A stretch of 64,000 bases of DNA. Source: Streptomyces europaeiscabiei. Lineage in GTDB: Bacteria; Actinomycetota; Actinomycetes; Streptomycetales; Streptomycetaceae. The notes beneath the pieces are model-generated. The model was given only the letters and a program-made list of their open reading frames with translations, was not told where the DNA came from and did not search any database. The position numbers were made by a program, and so were the translations under genes. Every line of letters starts with the position of its first letter. The first letter of the stretch is position 1. Positions 46,882-54,690 of this stretch are shown here, in pieces. The stretch is taken from NCBI RefSeq assembly GCF_036346855.1, contig NZ_CP107841.1:1178001-1242000 (forward strand), in the 5' to 3' direction.

Positions 46882-48126
46882 GTGGTCCAGGTCCGCCTCG
46901 CCGACGCCGGTGACCTGCACATGACCTGGACGTGGACCCGTGGGGCCCAGGGCTTCGGCACCGGGTACACCCCGGGGCCGGACGTGGACGAGGCCGTCCG
47001 CGCGCTGGCCGCCGAACTGCCGGGCGGCGGCACGGAAGGCATGCGGCGCGCGTTCGAATCCGGCGCGCTGGCCACGTACGAGGAAGAGCGCCGCCTCTCC
47101 CGCATGCTGGCCGAGGTGCTGTGGCCGCCGGGCCTGACCGACCAGATCCGCCAGGTGTCCGCCCACCTGGGCCGTCCGCTGATGCGGCTCCAGCCGTCGC
47201 CCCGGGTCGCCCAGGTCCCGTGGGAGCTGCTCGCCGTGGACGGTGACGACAGCGACGTACGGCTGCTCGACCTCGTGGACATCGCCACCACGGCACCGGC
47301 ATCGCTGCGCCGGGCAGGTACCACCCCGACCGATCAAAACCCGGACTCGGACGCCGTGGTTCTCGTCCTGGACCCCCGCGTCCCCGGCTTCCGCGCCGAC
47401 TCCCCGCTCGGCTCGGTTCTGGGGCAGCCCGGCTCGGACCCGGCGCTGCTGTCCCTCGTAGAACGGAGGCTCGACGCGGGCTCCGTCGTACCGTCCGTCG
47501 CCGCCCCCGCCGAGGCCTTCCGCCGCACCGACCTCGACCGCGACTGGCTGGGCGAGGCGCTGCGCAAGGGTGCCCGTCGCCTGATGTACGTCGGTCACGT
47601 CAGCGGCGCCCCCGTCGAGGGCGGGCAGAGCGAGGACGTCACCCTCCACCTGTGCTGCGGCCCGGAGACCACCGGGATGACCGAACCGGTGCGCACCCAC
47701 CGCCCGTTGTCCGCAAAGGACCTTCTCCTGGGCACGCTCCCGCTGCGCGCGGACGGAGTACCGGGCGCTCGACTCTGGCCCGCACCGCCGCGCGTCGCGC
47801 TGATCGCCTGCGAGAGCGGCGGCGATCTCCGCTTCGCCGAGTCCTTCGGCCTGGCGACGGCAATGATCCACAACGGCGCCCAACTGGTCACCGCCACCCG
47901 CTGGGTGCTCCCCACCAGCTTCGCCTTCCACCGCCTGGCCGGTCTGCCGGAGTCCGTACGTCCGCTCACGGAGGCCGTGGTCGCCGTGGACGCGGCCCAC
48001 GAGGACCACGACCCGGTCCGCCGTCTCGGCGCCTGGCAACGACAGCGGCTCGACCAATGGCGCGCCGACCGCCGGATCGAGCACTCGCCCCTCCTCTGGG
48101 CGGCCCTGACCTGCATCGTCAGGTGA
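46882..48126 (+). CDS. CHAT-domain (caspase-like) protease
   Basis: From GTG 46882 the protein is 414 residues. The CHAT pattern is clear: PRVAQVPWELLAVDG, strand VVLVLDPRVPG, the catalytic His239 in RRLMYVGHVSGAP, and the catalytic Cys310 in PRVALIACESGGDLRFAESF followed by IHNGAQLVTATRWVLPTSFA. CHAT proteins are cysteine peptidases related to caspases and separase and occur in bacterial conflict systems, usually with TPR partners. The GTG lacks a ribosome-binding site; a CTG at 46846 has GGAAGAGG seven nt upstream and would overlap the TPR gene. It ends a four-gene operon. Confidence 0.85.
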   Translation: MVQVRLADAGDLHMTWTWTRGAQGFGTGYTPGPDVDEAVRALAAELPGGGTEGMRRAFESGALATYEEERRLSRMLAEVLWPPGLTDQIRQVSAHLGRPLMRLQPSPRVAQVPWELLAVDGDDSDVRLLDLVDIATTAPASLRRAGTTPTDQNPDSDAVVLVLDPRVPGFRADSPLGSVLGQPGSDPALLSLVERRLDAGSVVPSVAAPAEAFRRTDLDRDWLGEALRKGARRLMYVGHVSGAPVEGGQSEDVTLHLCCGPETTGMTEPVRTHRPLSAKDLLLGTLPLRADGVPGARLWPAPPRVALIACESGGDLRFAESFGLATAMIHNGAQLVTATRWVLPTSFAFHRLAGLPESVRPLTEAVVAVDAAHEDHDPVRRLGAWQRQRLDQWRADRRIEHSPLLWAALTCIVR

Positions 48127-48994
48127 AGGGCCAGGGGTGGTGGAGGCAGTAACCGCCCAGTCCGATCAAGGCGATCCCGGTGGCCAGCAGGGTGGCGACG
48201 AACCTGATGTGCGCCGTGCGCTCACGGCGTTCGTGGTCGGGGTCTGCGGTGAGGAGGGACGGGTCGGCGGGGGCGTAACGGAGGGGGATGTCACGGCCGA
48301 GGGACTTGGCGACGTCCCGGATGCCCTGCGCACACAGCGCGGTGACCTCGACACCCTCGTGGGTGGTGAAGGCAACGACGGAGGCGTGGCTGACGCTCTC
48401 GCCGCCTTCGCCGTCGGAGTGGACGTCCCTGGTGACGGCGACCACGCGGCCCTGGACGGGGACGCCCGCGGCCAGTTGAGCGGCGCGGGCGCGGGCGTAC
48501 TCGCCGTCCCGGCTCAGCGCGACGACGAGGAGCAGCAGGCCGCCGACGCAGATCAGCCCCCACTGCCAGCCCCACGCGAAGAACGACTGGACGACCAGCC
48601 CCAACACCAGCAGGATCACCATGCAGGTCGGCCCGCCGGCCCCGGAGGTCCGCCCTTCGCTGTCCAGCATGAGGTAGAACCGCTCCGGCCGCCGCCGCGG
48701 AAACCGGACCGGGAACTCCTGCCCCACCCAGGCCACTTGCACCCGGTCGCCACGCTTGTTCTCGTGCCGCATCCTGAACTCCCGCCCGGTGCCGGGGTCC
48801 TGGTACGCGATCGTCACCGGTATCCCGCGATCCCCCGGCTCACCGTGTCCCGGCGGATGCACCTCCACGACCCGAGCCGTCACCCACACCGCCCGCTGCG
48901 GCCGGGTCAGCCCGGCCAGCGAACACGCATAACCCAACAACGCCAGCCCAGCGGGCACCGTCCACCACAGCCCGAGCATCTTCTGCAGGTCCAT
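48119..48994 (-). CDS. DUF3592-type membrane protein
   Basis: The 291-residue protein has an N-terminal membrane helix (LALLGYACSLAGL), an extracytoplasmic or cytoplasmic beta domain (VTARVVEVHPPGHGEPGDRG, IPVTIAYQDPGTGREFRM, GQEFPVRFPRRRPERFYLM), two central helices and a second beta domain with the GRVVAVTRDVHSDGEGGESV and YAPADPSLLTADPDHERRER features of DUF3592. A final helix closes the chain. It converges on the CHAT gene with an 8-bp stop overlap. It resembles the shorter protein at 41323 on the other side of the operon. Confidence 0.78.
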   Translation of the reverse strand: MDLQKMLGLWWTVPAGLALLGYACSLAGLTRPQRAVWVTARVVEVHPPGHGEPGDRGIPVTIAYQDPGTGREFRMRHENKRGDRVQVAWVGQEFPVRFPRRRPERFYLMLDSEGRTSGAGGPTCMVILLVLGLVVQSFFAWGWQWGLICVGGLLLLVVALSRDGEYARARAAQLAAGVPVQGRVVAVTRDVHSDGEGGESVSHASVVAFTTHEGVEVTALCAQGIRDVAKSLGRDIPLRYAPADPSLLTADPDHERRERTAHIRFVATLLATGIALIGLGGYCLHHPWPFT

Positions 48995-49020
48995 GCGGCG
49001 AGGCTCTCGCTGCCGGGACT

Positions 49021-49036
49021 CCTACCGATCCCAGGT
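49021..49036 (-). promoter_or_regulatory. Repeated 16-mer promoter-like element, copy 2
   Basis: Identical to 42551-42566 and in the same orientation relative to the gene it precedes, 27 bp upstream of the start at 48994. Confidence 0.45.
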
Positions 49037-49237
49037 CCGGGTCGGGCCGGCCATCTCTTTCGACCCGTGGGGGATCCCATGCGTGTCCGTGCGTTCGCCG
49101 TCTTCGCGTGCCTTGTGGACAGCCGCCATCACGCGGGCGCCGAAGCGACGATCAAGATCCGGACCATGCCCGGGCCGACGTCTGCCGCCCACCCTCCGTG
49201 GTCCGCATCGCCGCTGGTCAGAGACACACTGACGGCA

Positions 49238-49300
49238 CACCACCAGCAGACGAAGAACCTTCTGGTGTCGTATTCGCCGAAGAAGCTGGGCTTCTCCTAA
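49238..49300 (+). pseudogene. Detached 3' end of an aldehyde dehydrogenase gene
   Basis: The frame ending at TAA 49300 reads [20 protein letters not shown]. This matches the C-terminus of the ALDH at 37840 ([18 protein letters not shown]). Codons are ordinary for the genome and nothing ALDH-like precedes it. It is followed at 12 bp by a strong terminator, as expected for a true gene end. I read it as the original ALDH 3' end, separated by insertion of the 9.9-kb segment. Confidence 0.8.
49242..49258 (+). repeat. att-like core, right copy
   Basis: ACCAGCAGACGAAGAAC, identical to 39305-39321 and in the same phase within the ALDH coding end. Confidence 0.7.
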
Positions 49301-49311
49301 AGGCACGAAAA

Positions 49312-49349
49312 AAGGCGCCTGACCTGGGCTTTTGCCCGCCAGGCGCCTT
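49312..49349 (+). terminator. Strong two-stem terminator after ALDH remnant
   Basis: AAGGCGCCTG (49312-49321) with CAGGCGCCTT (49340-49349), perfect 10 bp, enclosing GGGC-TTTT-GCCC (49326-49337). It is preceded by an A-run. Confidence 0.9.
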
Positions 49350-49539
49350 CCTCTCGGCCCGCCCAGAGCAGGGACCGACTTACGTCAAAACTCCCGGTTC
49401 CTCCCACCGCTGTCCCGCTCCTGACCAGTACTTCCGGACCAGTCGGTCACGTCCGCCGACACCACTTCATGGGACGCGATCAGGCACTGGACAGACGGGT
49501 GCAGCGGAACGGTGTTTCGGCCGAGTGATATGCCGTCAA

Positions 49540-49567
49540 GGCCAGGCAGGGTTGCTCACGCCTGGCC
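49540..49567 (-). terminator. Hairpin overlapping the hydrolase stop codon
   Basis: GGCCAGGC (49540-49547) with GCCTGGCC (49560-49567), 12-nt loop, at the end of the minus-strand hydrolase gene. Confidence 0.6.
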
Positions 49568-50398
49568 CTCCCGCTTCGCAAAGTGCTCGTCCACCAATCT
49601 GCGGACGAGGCGCGAAACTTCCTCCGGGCGATGCCCGAAGAGCGAGCCGTGCCCCATACCCGCCAGCTCGTGATATCGGGCCCGTGGCGCGAGGCTCGCG
49701 ATTTCGGCGCTGAAGGCCGGGGGTGCGCACACGTCCTCGGAGAAGCTCACGACTTCCAGCGGCACGGTCGACTCAGGAAGCCGGTCTGACACGTCGAAGT
49801 CGATGCAAGGCTGCCACTGGGTGAGGACGGTGGACTCGCTGTTCTCCACGACTGCTGGCGATTCGAGTCCCTCTCGCAGGGTTGACCAAAGCGCTTCGTC
49901 CTGCAGCGCCTTGGCTGGGTACATCATGGCGGCGTAGTGGACCGCGGAAAAGGCGGGCTCAAGATGCCCTCCGCCTTCCCGAAGGGCCACTTCGGCCCGC
50001 ATGTAGTCGCCAATCCATCCTCGGTCGCCGCGGGCCGCACCAGCGAGCGAGATGCCCAATTCGACCAGGTCGGGCCGGTCCACCGCGAGCTGCAGCATGA
50101 TGAGCGCCCCCAAGGAGTGGCCGACCACCACGGCGGGGCCGTCGCAGAACTTGGTGATGACCTCGGCGGCATCACCAGCCATGTCGGCCACCGACCAGGG
50201 TCCCGGCTCGGAACAGCTTGTGCCCATCGAGCCACGGTTGTCGAAGGCGAGAGACCGGTAGTGGTCGGCGAACGGCGTGATGTAGTCCGGCTCCCAGTCG
50301 ATGGCACGACAGCCTCCTCCGGACAGCCACAGGACGGCCGGGCCGATTCCTGCCACAACGCAGTTTGTGCGCAACGCGCTCAACTCGATGTGTGGCAT
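49556..50398 (-). CDS. Alpha/beta-fold hydrolase in permease operon
   Basis: Start ATG 50398 (MPHIELSALRTN) has AGGAG ten nt upstream and lies 4 bp after the permease stop, giving 280 residues. The alpha/beta hydrolase elements are VLWLSGGGCRAIDWE (oxyanion region), the nucleophile elbow VVGHSLGALIM, the acid in SFSEDVCAPPAF and the catalytic His in GMGHGSLFGHRP. It could hydrolyse an ester, lactone, amide or C-C bond. Its operon with an NCS1-type permease suggests it acts on the imported compound. Confidence 0.88.
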   Translation of the reverse strand: MPHIELSALRTNCVVAGIGPAVLWLSGGGCRAIDWEPDYITPFADHYRSLAFDNRGSMGTSCSEPGPWSVADMAGDAAEVITKFCDGPAVVVGHSLGALIMLQLAVDRPDLVELGISLAGAARGDRGWIGDYMRAEVALREGGGHLEPAFSAVHYAAMMYPAKALQDEALWSTLREGLESPAVVENSESTVLTQWQPCIDFDVSDRLPESTVPLEVVSFSEDVCAPPAFSAEIASLAPRARYHELAGMGHGSLFGHRPEEVSRLVRRLVDEHFAKREGQA

Positions 50399-50402
50399 CG
50401 GA

Positions 50403-51926
50403 TCACAGCTCCTGTCGCTGCTGGGCATGCTCGTGCGTATCTACAGTCACGTCTATTTCTGGCTCTGGGGTCACATCCAGGGCCGACTCTGTGGTCGCTT
50501 CGAGATCCGCATCAGCGATCGCGATGAGCTCTCGTTCACCATCGAGATCCATTCCTTTGGCAAGTACGAGGTAGACCAGGGCAGAGACGGCCATGCCCAC
50601 GAAGGGCGCTATGTCATACCCGAGCTGGCGTGCTAGAGAACCGGTCCACCAAGCGGTGACGGCAAACGGTGCCATCGCGGCGAACGCTGCGATGTAGGCA
50701 GCGTAGCCTCGCCAGTTCCACCGGCCGTACATGCCATCGGGATTGAAGATCTCGCGAACCGAGTAGTGCCCGCGCCGGACGAAGAAGAAGTCGGTCAGGT
50801 TCGTGGCGGTCCACGGCGCAAGCGCGTAGAAGAGGATCGTCAGGAAGTTCGAGAAGTTCTGCAGCAGGGCGCTCGAGGCCCGGAAGGCCAGGAACAGCGA
50901 AAGCGCTCCGAAGGCCACCGCGATCATCGGGCGGACGAGCGGTCGCGGCTCCGACGGGCGGAACGAGTCGGCTACGCTCATCAAGGTGAGCGAGGCCCCG
51001 TAGGTGTTCATCGACACCAGCAGGGCGGTACCGAAAAGCGTGACGCCCAGAGCGATCGCACCGAAACGAGGAAACACGTCGTTGCCGACAGCATAGAGCG
51101 CCGACACGATGTCTCGACCGGGAGTCCCAGCGGTGATCACGGCGGCAATGCCTGAAACGGCCACTGCGGTCAACGCCATCCCGAGATACGTGCCGAAGAA
51201 GGACGCGCGCGTGCTCAGATGAGGCAGGTACCGGGTGTAGTCGGACACGTAAGGCGCCCAGGAGAGGGTGGCGACGGCCATCGTGCTCGCCTGCAGCATG
51301 AAGCCGACGATCGTGAAATGTCCCGTACTCACGCTACCCGCCGGCAGGTGCAGAACGATGGGCGCGGCGACTCCCAGGACCGTGAGCACGACAACGAAGG
51401 CGATCGTCGAATACCGCGAGACCCTGTGCACGAGATCGTATCCGCCTATTGCCAAAGCGATGGCGAGGACCGAGATGACCACCATCCCCGCGGACGTCGG
51501 GACGTTGAGCAAGATCGCGACGGCCTGGCCGGCCAACACGATGGCGAAGATGTTGATCCCCAGGTAGGCGATGATCGCGACGACGTAGATCAACGCGGCA
51601 CCGCGATAGCCGTACTGCGGCCGCGACTGGATCATCTGCGGGATCCCCATCTGGGGCCCCTGGGAAGCGTGAAACGCTGCGAAGAACGTGCCGAACAGGG
51701 CGCCTACGACGATCGCGACGAGCGACCACAGCAGATTCAGCCCGCTGATCAGCCCGATGCTGCCGACCGCCAGCCCGGTGAGGTTCGAGGAACACGCGAT
51801 CCAGACGGGTGTGACGTGCCACGGCCTACCGTGGCGCTCTCGGAGCGGAATGTATTCGATGGCCCGTTTCTCAATGAGACCCCCGAATTCCGCGCCCCCC
51901 GACAGCAAATTCTTCCGACCAGCCAT
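50403..51926 (-). CDS. NCS1-type nucleobase:cation symporter (cytosine/purine permease family)
   Basis: The 507-residue membrane protein starts at ATG 51926 with AAAGGAG seven nt upstream. About 12 helices are evident. The N-terminus RAIEYIPLRERHGRPWHVTP, then SSNLTGLAVGSI, GPQMGIPQMIQSRPQYGYRG and SWAPYVSDYTRYLP are diagnostic of the NCS1/CodB superfamily. APWTATNLTDFFFVRRGHYS is a second family landmark. Members import cytosine, purines, allantoin, hydantoins or thiamine. The unusual C-terminal tail has Asp/Glu/Thr repeats. The substrate is unknown. Confidence 0.92.
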   Translation of the reverse strand: MAGRKNLLSGGAEFGGLIEKRAIEYIPLRERHGRPWHVTPVWIACSSNLTGLAVGSIGLISGLNLLWSLVAIVVGALFGTFFAAFHASQGPQMGIPQMIQSRPQYGYRGAALIYVVAIIAYLGINIFAIVLAGQAVAILLNVPTSAGMVVISVLAIALAIGGYDLVHRVSRYSTIAFVVVLTVLGVAAPIVLHLPAGSVSTGHFTIVGFMLQASTMAVATLSWAPYVSDYTRYLPHLSTRASFFGTYLGMALTAVAVSGIAAVITAGTPGRDIVSALYAVGNDVFPRFGAIALGVTLFGTALLVSMNTYGASLTLMSVADSFRPSEPRPLVRPMIAVAFGALSLFLAFRASSALLQNFSNFLTILFYALAPWTATNLTDFFFVRRGHYSVREIFNPDGMYGRWNWRGYAAYIAAFAAMAPFAVTAWWTGSLARQLGYDIAPFVGMAVSALVYLVLAKGMDLDGERELIAIADADLEATTESALDVTPEPEIDVTVDTHEHAQQRQEL

Positions 51927-52909
51927 CAGACCGCTCCTTTGCGTTTGGAATGCTCCTGGCACCGAACTGCGCTCAACCGAAAGAAGCGGTGAACTTTCGA
52001 GTGCCAAGCCTGCCTGGTGGGCCGTTAGTGTTCCACAAACCCACGAAGCCCCCATCCTGACGGTGTCGGAAATTCGCTCCCAATATTCCTACTGGTTGAG
52101 GAAGCGAAGGAACCCACTCACTCGCGCTCCCCACTCGGCGGTGACCTGCCTCGACTCGCATGCCGGTCTTGCCCGGTCATGCGTCGCGCCTGGTTCCCAG
52201 TTATGGAAGGGCGCGCAGACAGGCGGCCGAAGGCAATCGTCCACGCACACCAGGGTGCGACAAGACCCGCAGGTGCGCGGAGGTGCGGTGACGTTGTCGG
52301 TCGGTCAGCGCCGGATGAGGGGACTCGACAGCGGCAGCCGACGAGGCTGAACTGCGCGACCGCTGAGAACACCCGCGGGTATCCGGATCCCAGCAACCGA
52401 CGGGCCAGTCCTGGGAGTTTCGACGTCGAGACCAAGGTGCCCGAAATGCCCACCCTGAACCCGCTCATCGCCACCATCTGCACTCCCGCCTCGATGCCCG
52501 CGTACGGGCCGGCCAGAAGGGCAAGCCCTCTCCATGGGGCGGCGAAGCCGGAACGATTCCATGTCGGGCAGGCTCCACCAGCCCAACCGTCACCGAGAGC
52601 AGTAGCCCGTCAACCAACAGAAGCCAAGGTCACGGGGCTCGCCTCGCCTGCACCACGTTGAAGGGCCAACGCCCTCTCGTGAACGCAGGAGGCACCCGCT
52701 GCCATTGGCGATGCTACCTGGAACGTCCCGAGCCTCACCGTGGCCGCAAGGCCGGCGGAACGAAAGCCACCCTTGCGGGCCGCTCGGGAGTCTCACTGAC
52801 GATCACCGCCCCTGCGGCGGCGCTGCTCCAGTGACTCCATTCTTCTCGGAGAGAACCAGCTCCCCGCGATACCGTGGTCGTCAAGGTCGCAGGGAGCAGG
52901 TGAAGACAG
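51927..52909. other. Long divergent region without a recognised gene
   Basis: 983 bp between the permease and the PucR-like regulator. Open frames of 100-160 codons exist on both strands (e.g. 52179-52661 plus, 52118-52483 minus), but none has the third-position GC bias or a start signal, and none resembles a known protein. It may hold a decayed gene together with the two promoters. Confidence 0.5.
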
Positions 52910-54142
52910 ATGTACGAAGTTCAACGCCTCACAGACGCTCTCGCCCAGCGGCTGCGGCGCTCCGTCGAAGTGGATGACCTGAACCTGCACCCGTTGGCCA
53001 TCAGCGAGCAGTTCGAGCCCGTCGACGAGGTGCGGGTGCGCTCGGTGCTAGCGCGCCGGTCCTCCGACGACGTCATCGCGTTCGCGTTCTCCGCTGACAT
53101 CGCGCATGCGACCCACCCAGTCCGGTACCAGGCCAACTCCGGCCTGGGAACCCTCCCCCGCATCTGCATCCCCCTGCTTGCCGACGACAAGCGCTTCGGC
53201 TACCTCTGGCTGATCGACAGCCCGAGCGTGTTGGACGACGAACTCGATGACGCCCGCCGCACTGCGGCTGAGATCGCGACACTCCTCCATGACAGCGCGA
53301 GCCACGAGCTGAACTCCCTCGACCACGAAATCGAACTGACGGCAAAGCTGGCTTCCGGTGAGAGTCCGGGCTCGGAGCTGCTGGGAAAGGTTCCGGCAGC
53401 GGAGATCCTCACTGGCGGGAAACAGCTCGTGGTGGTCGCCGTACGCATGCTCGCGACCGAGGCAGACGTCGGGGGGGACCAGATACGGCGTCTCCTGCAC
53501 GAGGTCACGTGGGCCCGCCCGACCGGAAGATCGCTGCTGGGTCACTCCGCCGGCACCGTCACCCTAGTGTTGCCGGACAATGGTCCGGTCGGCGACCGAG
53601 TGCGGTCGTTCATCCGCGCTGTGACCGACGCCGCACTGCACCATGGCTGGTCGGCACACGGAAGCGGCATTGGTCCTGTCGTACGCAGCGCTCTGGAACT
53701 CGCCGACGCCAGAGCGAAGGCGGCCTACGCGGCAGCCGTCGCGAACGGCCGCGGCGAGGAACTACTGATATGGGACTGCCTCGGCAGCGATGCGGCCTTC
53801 TACGGCCTCCCCTGGGACCGAGCGACCGTGCTCGTGTTCCACCCCGGCGTCGGTCCCCTGCTCGAGCCGCGAAACCGGCAACTCCGCGAGACCGTTGAGG
53901 TCTACCTCGCCTCCGGTGGTGACACCCAGGCCGCGGCGAAACAGCTGGCGATCCACCGCACAACGCTCTACTACCGCCTCAATCGCGCGAACGATCTCCT
54001 CGGCGCGGACTGGTCAACCAGCGGCGACCGGGTGGGGCTGCACCTCGCACTCCGCCTGGATCACCTGATGCGCAACAGTTCGAGGGCGCCGGACTCGGTG
54101 CGCACTGCGGCCGTCCTACAGAAAGATAAGCCGAGGACGTAA
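52910..54142 (+). CDS. PucR/CdaR-type transcriptional regulator
   Basis: The 410-residue protein (AGGGAGCAGG upstream of ATG) has a GAF-like N-terminal sensor (CIPLLADDKRFGYLWLIDSP), a central GGDEF-like CdaR region (VVVAVRMLATEADVGG, LVLPDNGPVGDRVRSFI) and the C-terminal PucR helix-turn-helix (VEVYLASGGDTQAAAKQLAI then HRTTLYYRLNRANDLLG). Regulators of this type control purine, amino acid and sugar-acid catabolism. It is divergent from the permease-hydrolase operon and upstream of the lyase-like gene, and probably regulates both. Confidence 0.92.
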   Translation: MYEVQRLTDALAQRLRRSVEVDDLNLHPLAISEQFEPVDEVRVRSVLARRSSDDVIAFAFSADIAHATHPVRYQANSGLGTLPRICIPLLADDKRFGYLWLIDSPSVLDDELDDARRTAAEIATLLHDSASHELNSLDHEIELTAKLASGESPGSELLGKVPAAEILTGGKQLVVVAVRMLATEADVGGDQIRRLLHEVTWARPTGRSLLGHSAGTVTLVLPDNGPVGDRVRSFIRAVTDAALHHGWSAHGSGIGPVVRSALELADARAKAAYAAAVANGRGEELLIWDCLGSDAAFYGLPWDRATVLVFHPGVGPLLEPRNRQLRETVEVYLASGGDTQAAAKQLAIHRTTLYYRLNRANDLLGADWSTSGDRVGLHLALRLDHLMRNSSRAPDSVRTAAVLQKDKPRT

Positions 54143-54690
54143 TCCTTCGAATCCGCGAGGATGACGAGCCCCCGTCATGGCCACTAACGTTTCACTGCAT
54201 CCAGCGTCACGTTTTCGGCATGTTTATGTCGCATGTCATGGCAATTCCGTAAGGATTCAATGGGAGCTGAATCTCTCCTCAATGATGCGAAATGGTCAAG
54301 GTTTCATCTCAAGACTGCGTCGTATGGCACCAACGGCCATTCTGTGACGGCCCGCGACACCGTCTGACCAAATGAATTTTCCCAACAGAGGTTCGCGCCA
54401 ACGCGACAGGCATCTGCGTCTCGGTGAGCCGTACAGGAACGGCGGCAGGAACACTGCTCCTGCCGGTGGGTATCGACCGATTCGGTACTTACGGTGTCAC
54501 ACTGTGCACCGCCGCCTCGCCTTCGTTGGGCTTGTGCACCCCTTCGCCTGGGTGCCCGAAACGGCGAACCTCCCCCTTGCTCAGGCCGGCGGCAGTGAGC
54601 CCAGCCCGTTTCCGGTGATGGGCCCCGCGTTCACCGTCAGCGCTTCCGAGCCGTCCTACCATCGCCCATCGAAAGAGGAGTCGCGGTCGC
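54143..54690. other. Upstream region of the lyase-like gene, AT-richer than its surroundings
   Basis: 548 bp. The left 230 bp are clearly less GC-rich than the neighbouring genes (e.g. around 54200-54320), consistent with control DNA or foreign origin. No gene with codon bias is present. AAAGAGGAG at the right end is the ribosome-binding site of the lyase-like gene. Confidence 0.5.

Noticed and set aside
49350..49555. A tRNA gene or integrase remnant next to the ALDH remnant
   Set aside because: A GGTTCC stretch is present, but no cloverleaf or recombinase motif could be built.
52179..52661. A 160-codon plus-strand frame as a gene
   Set aside because: Third-position GC is low, there is no start signal and no recognisable domain.
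54424..54690. A fragment of an RraA-like protein (a VMGPAFTVS string appears in one frame)
   Set aside because: The match is only nine residues, with no supporting sequence on either side.
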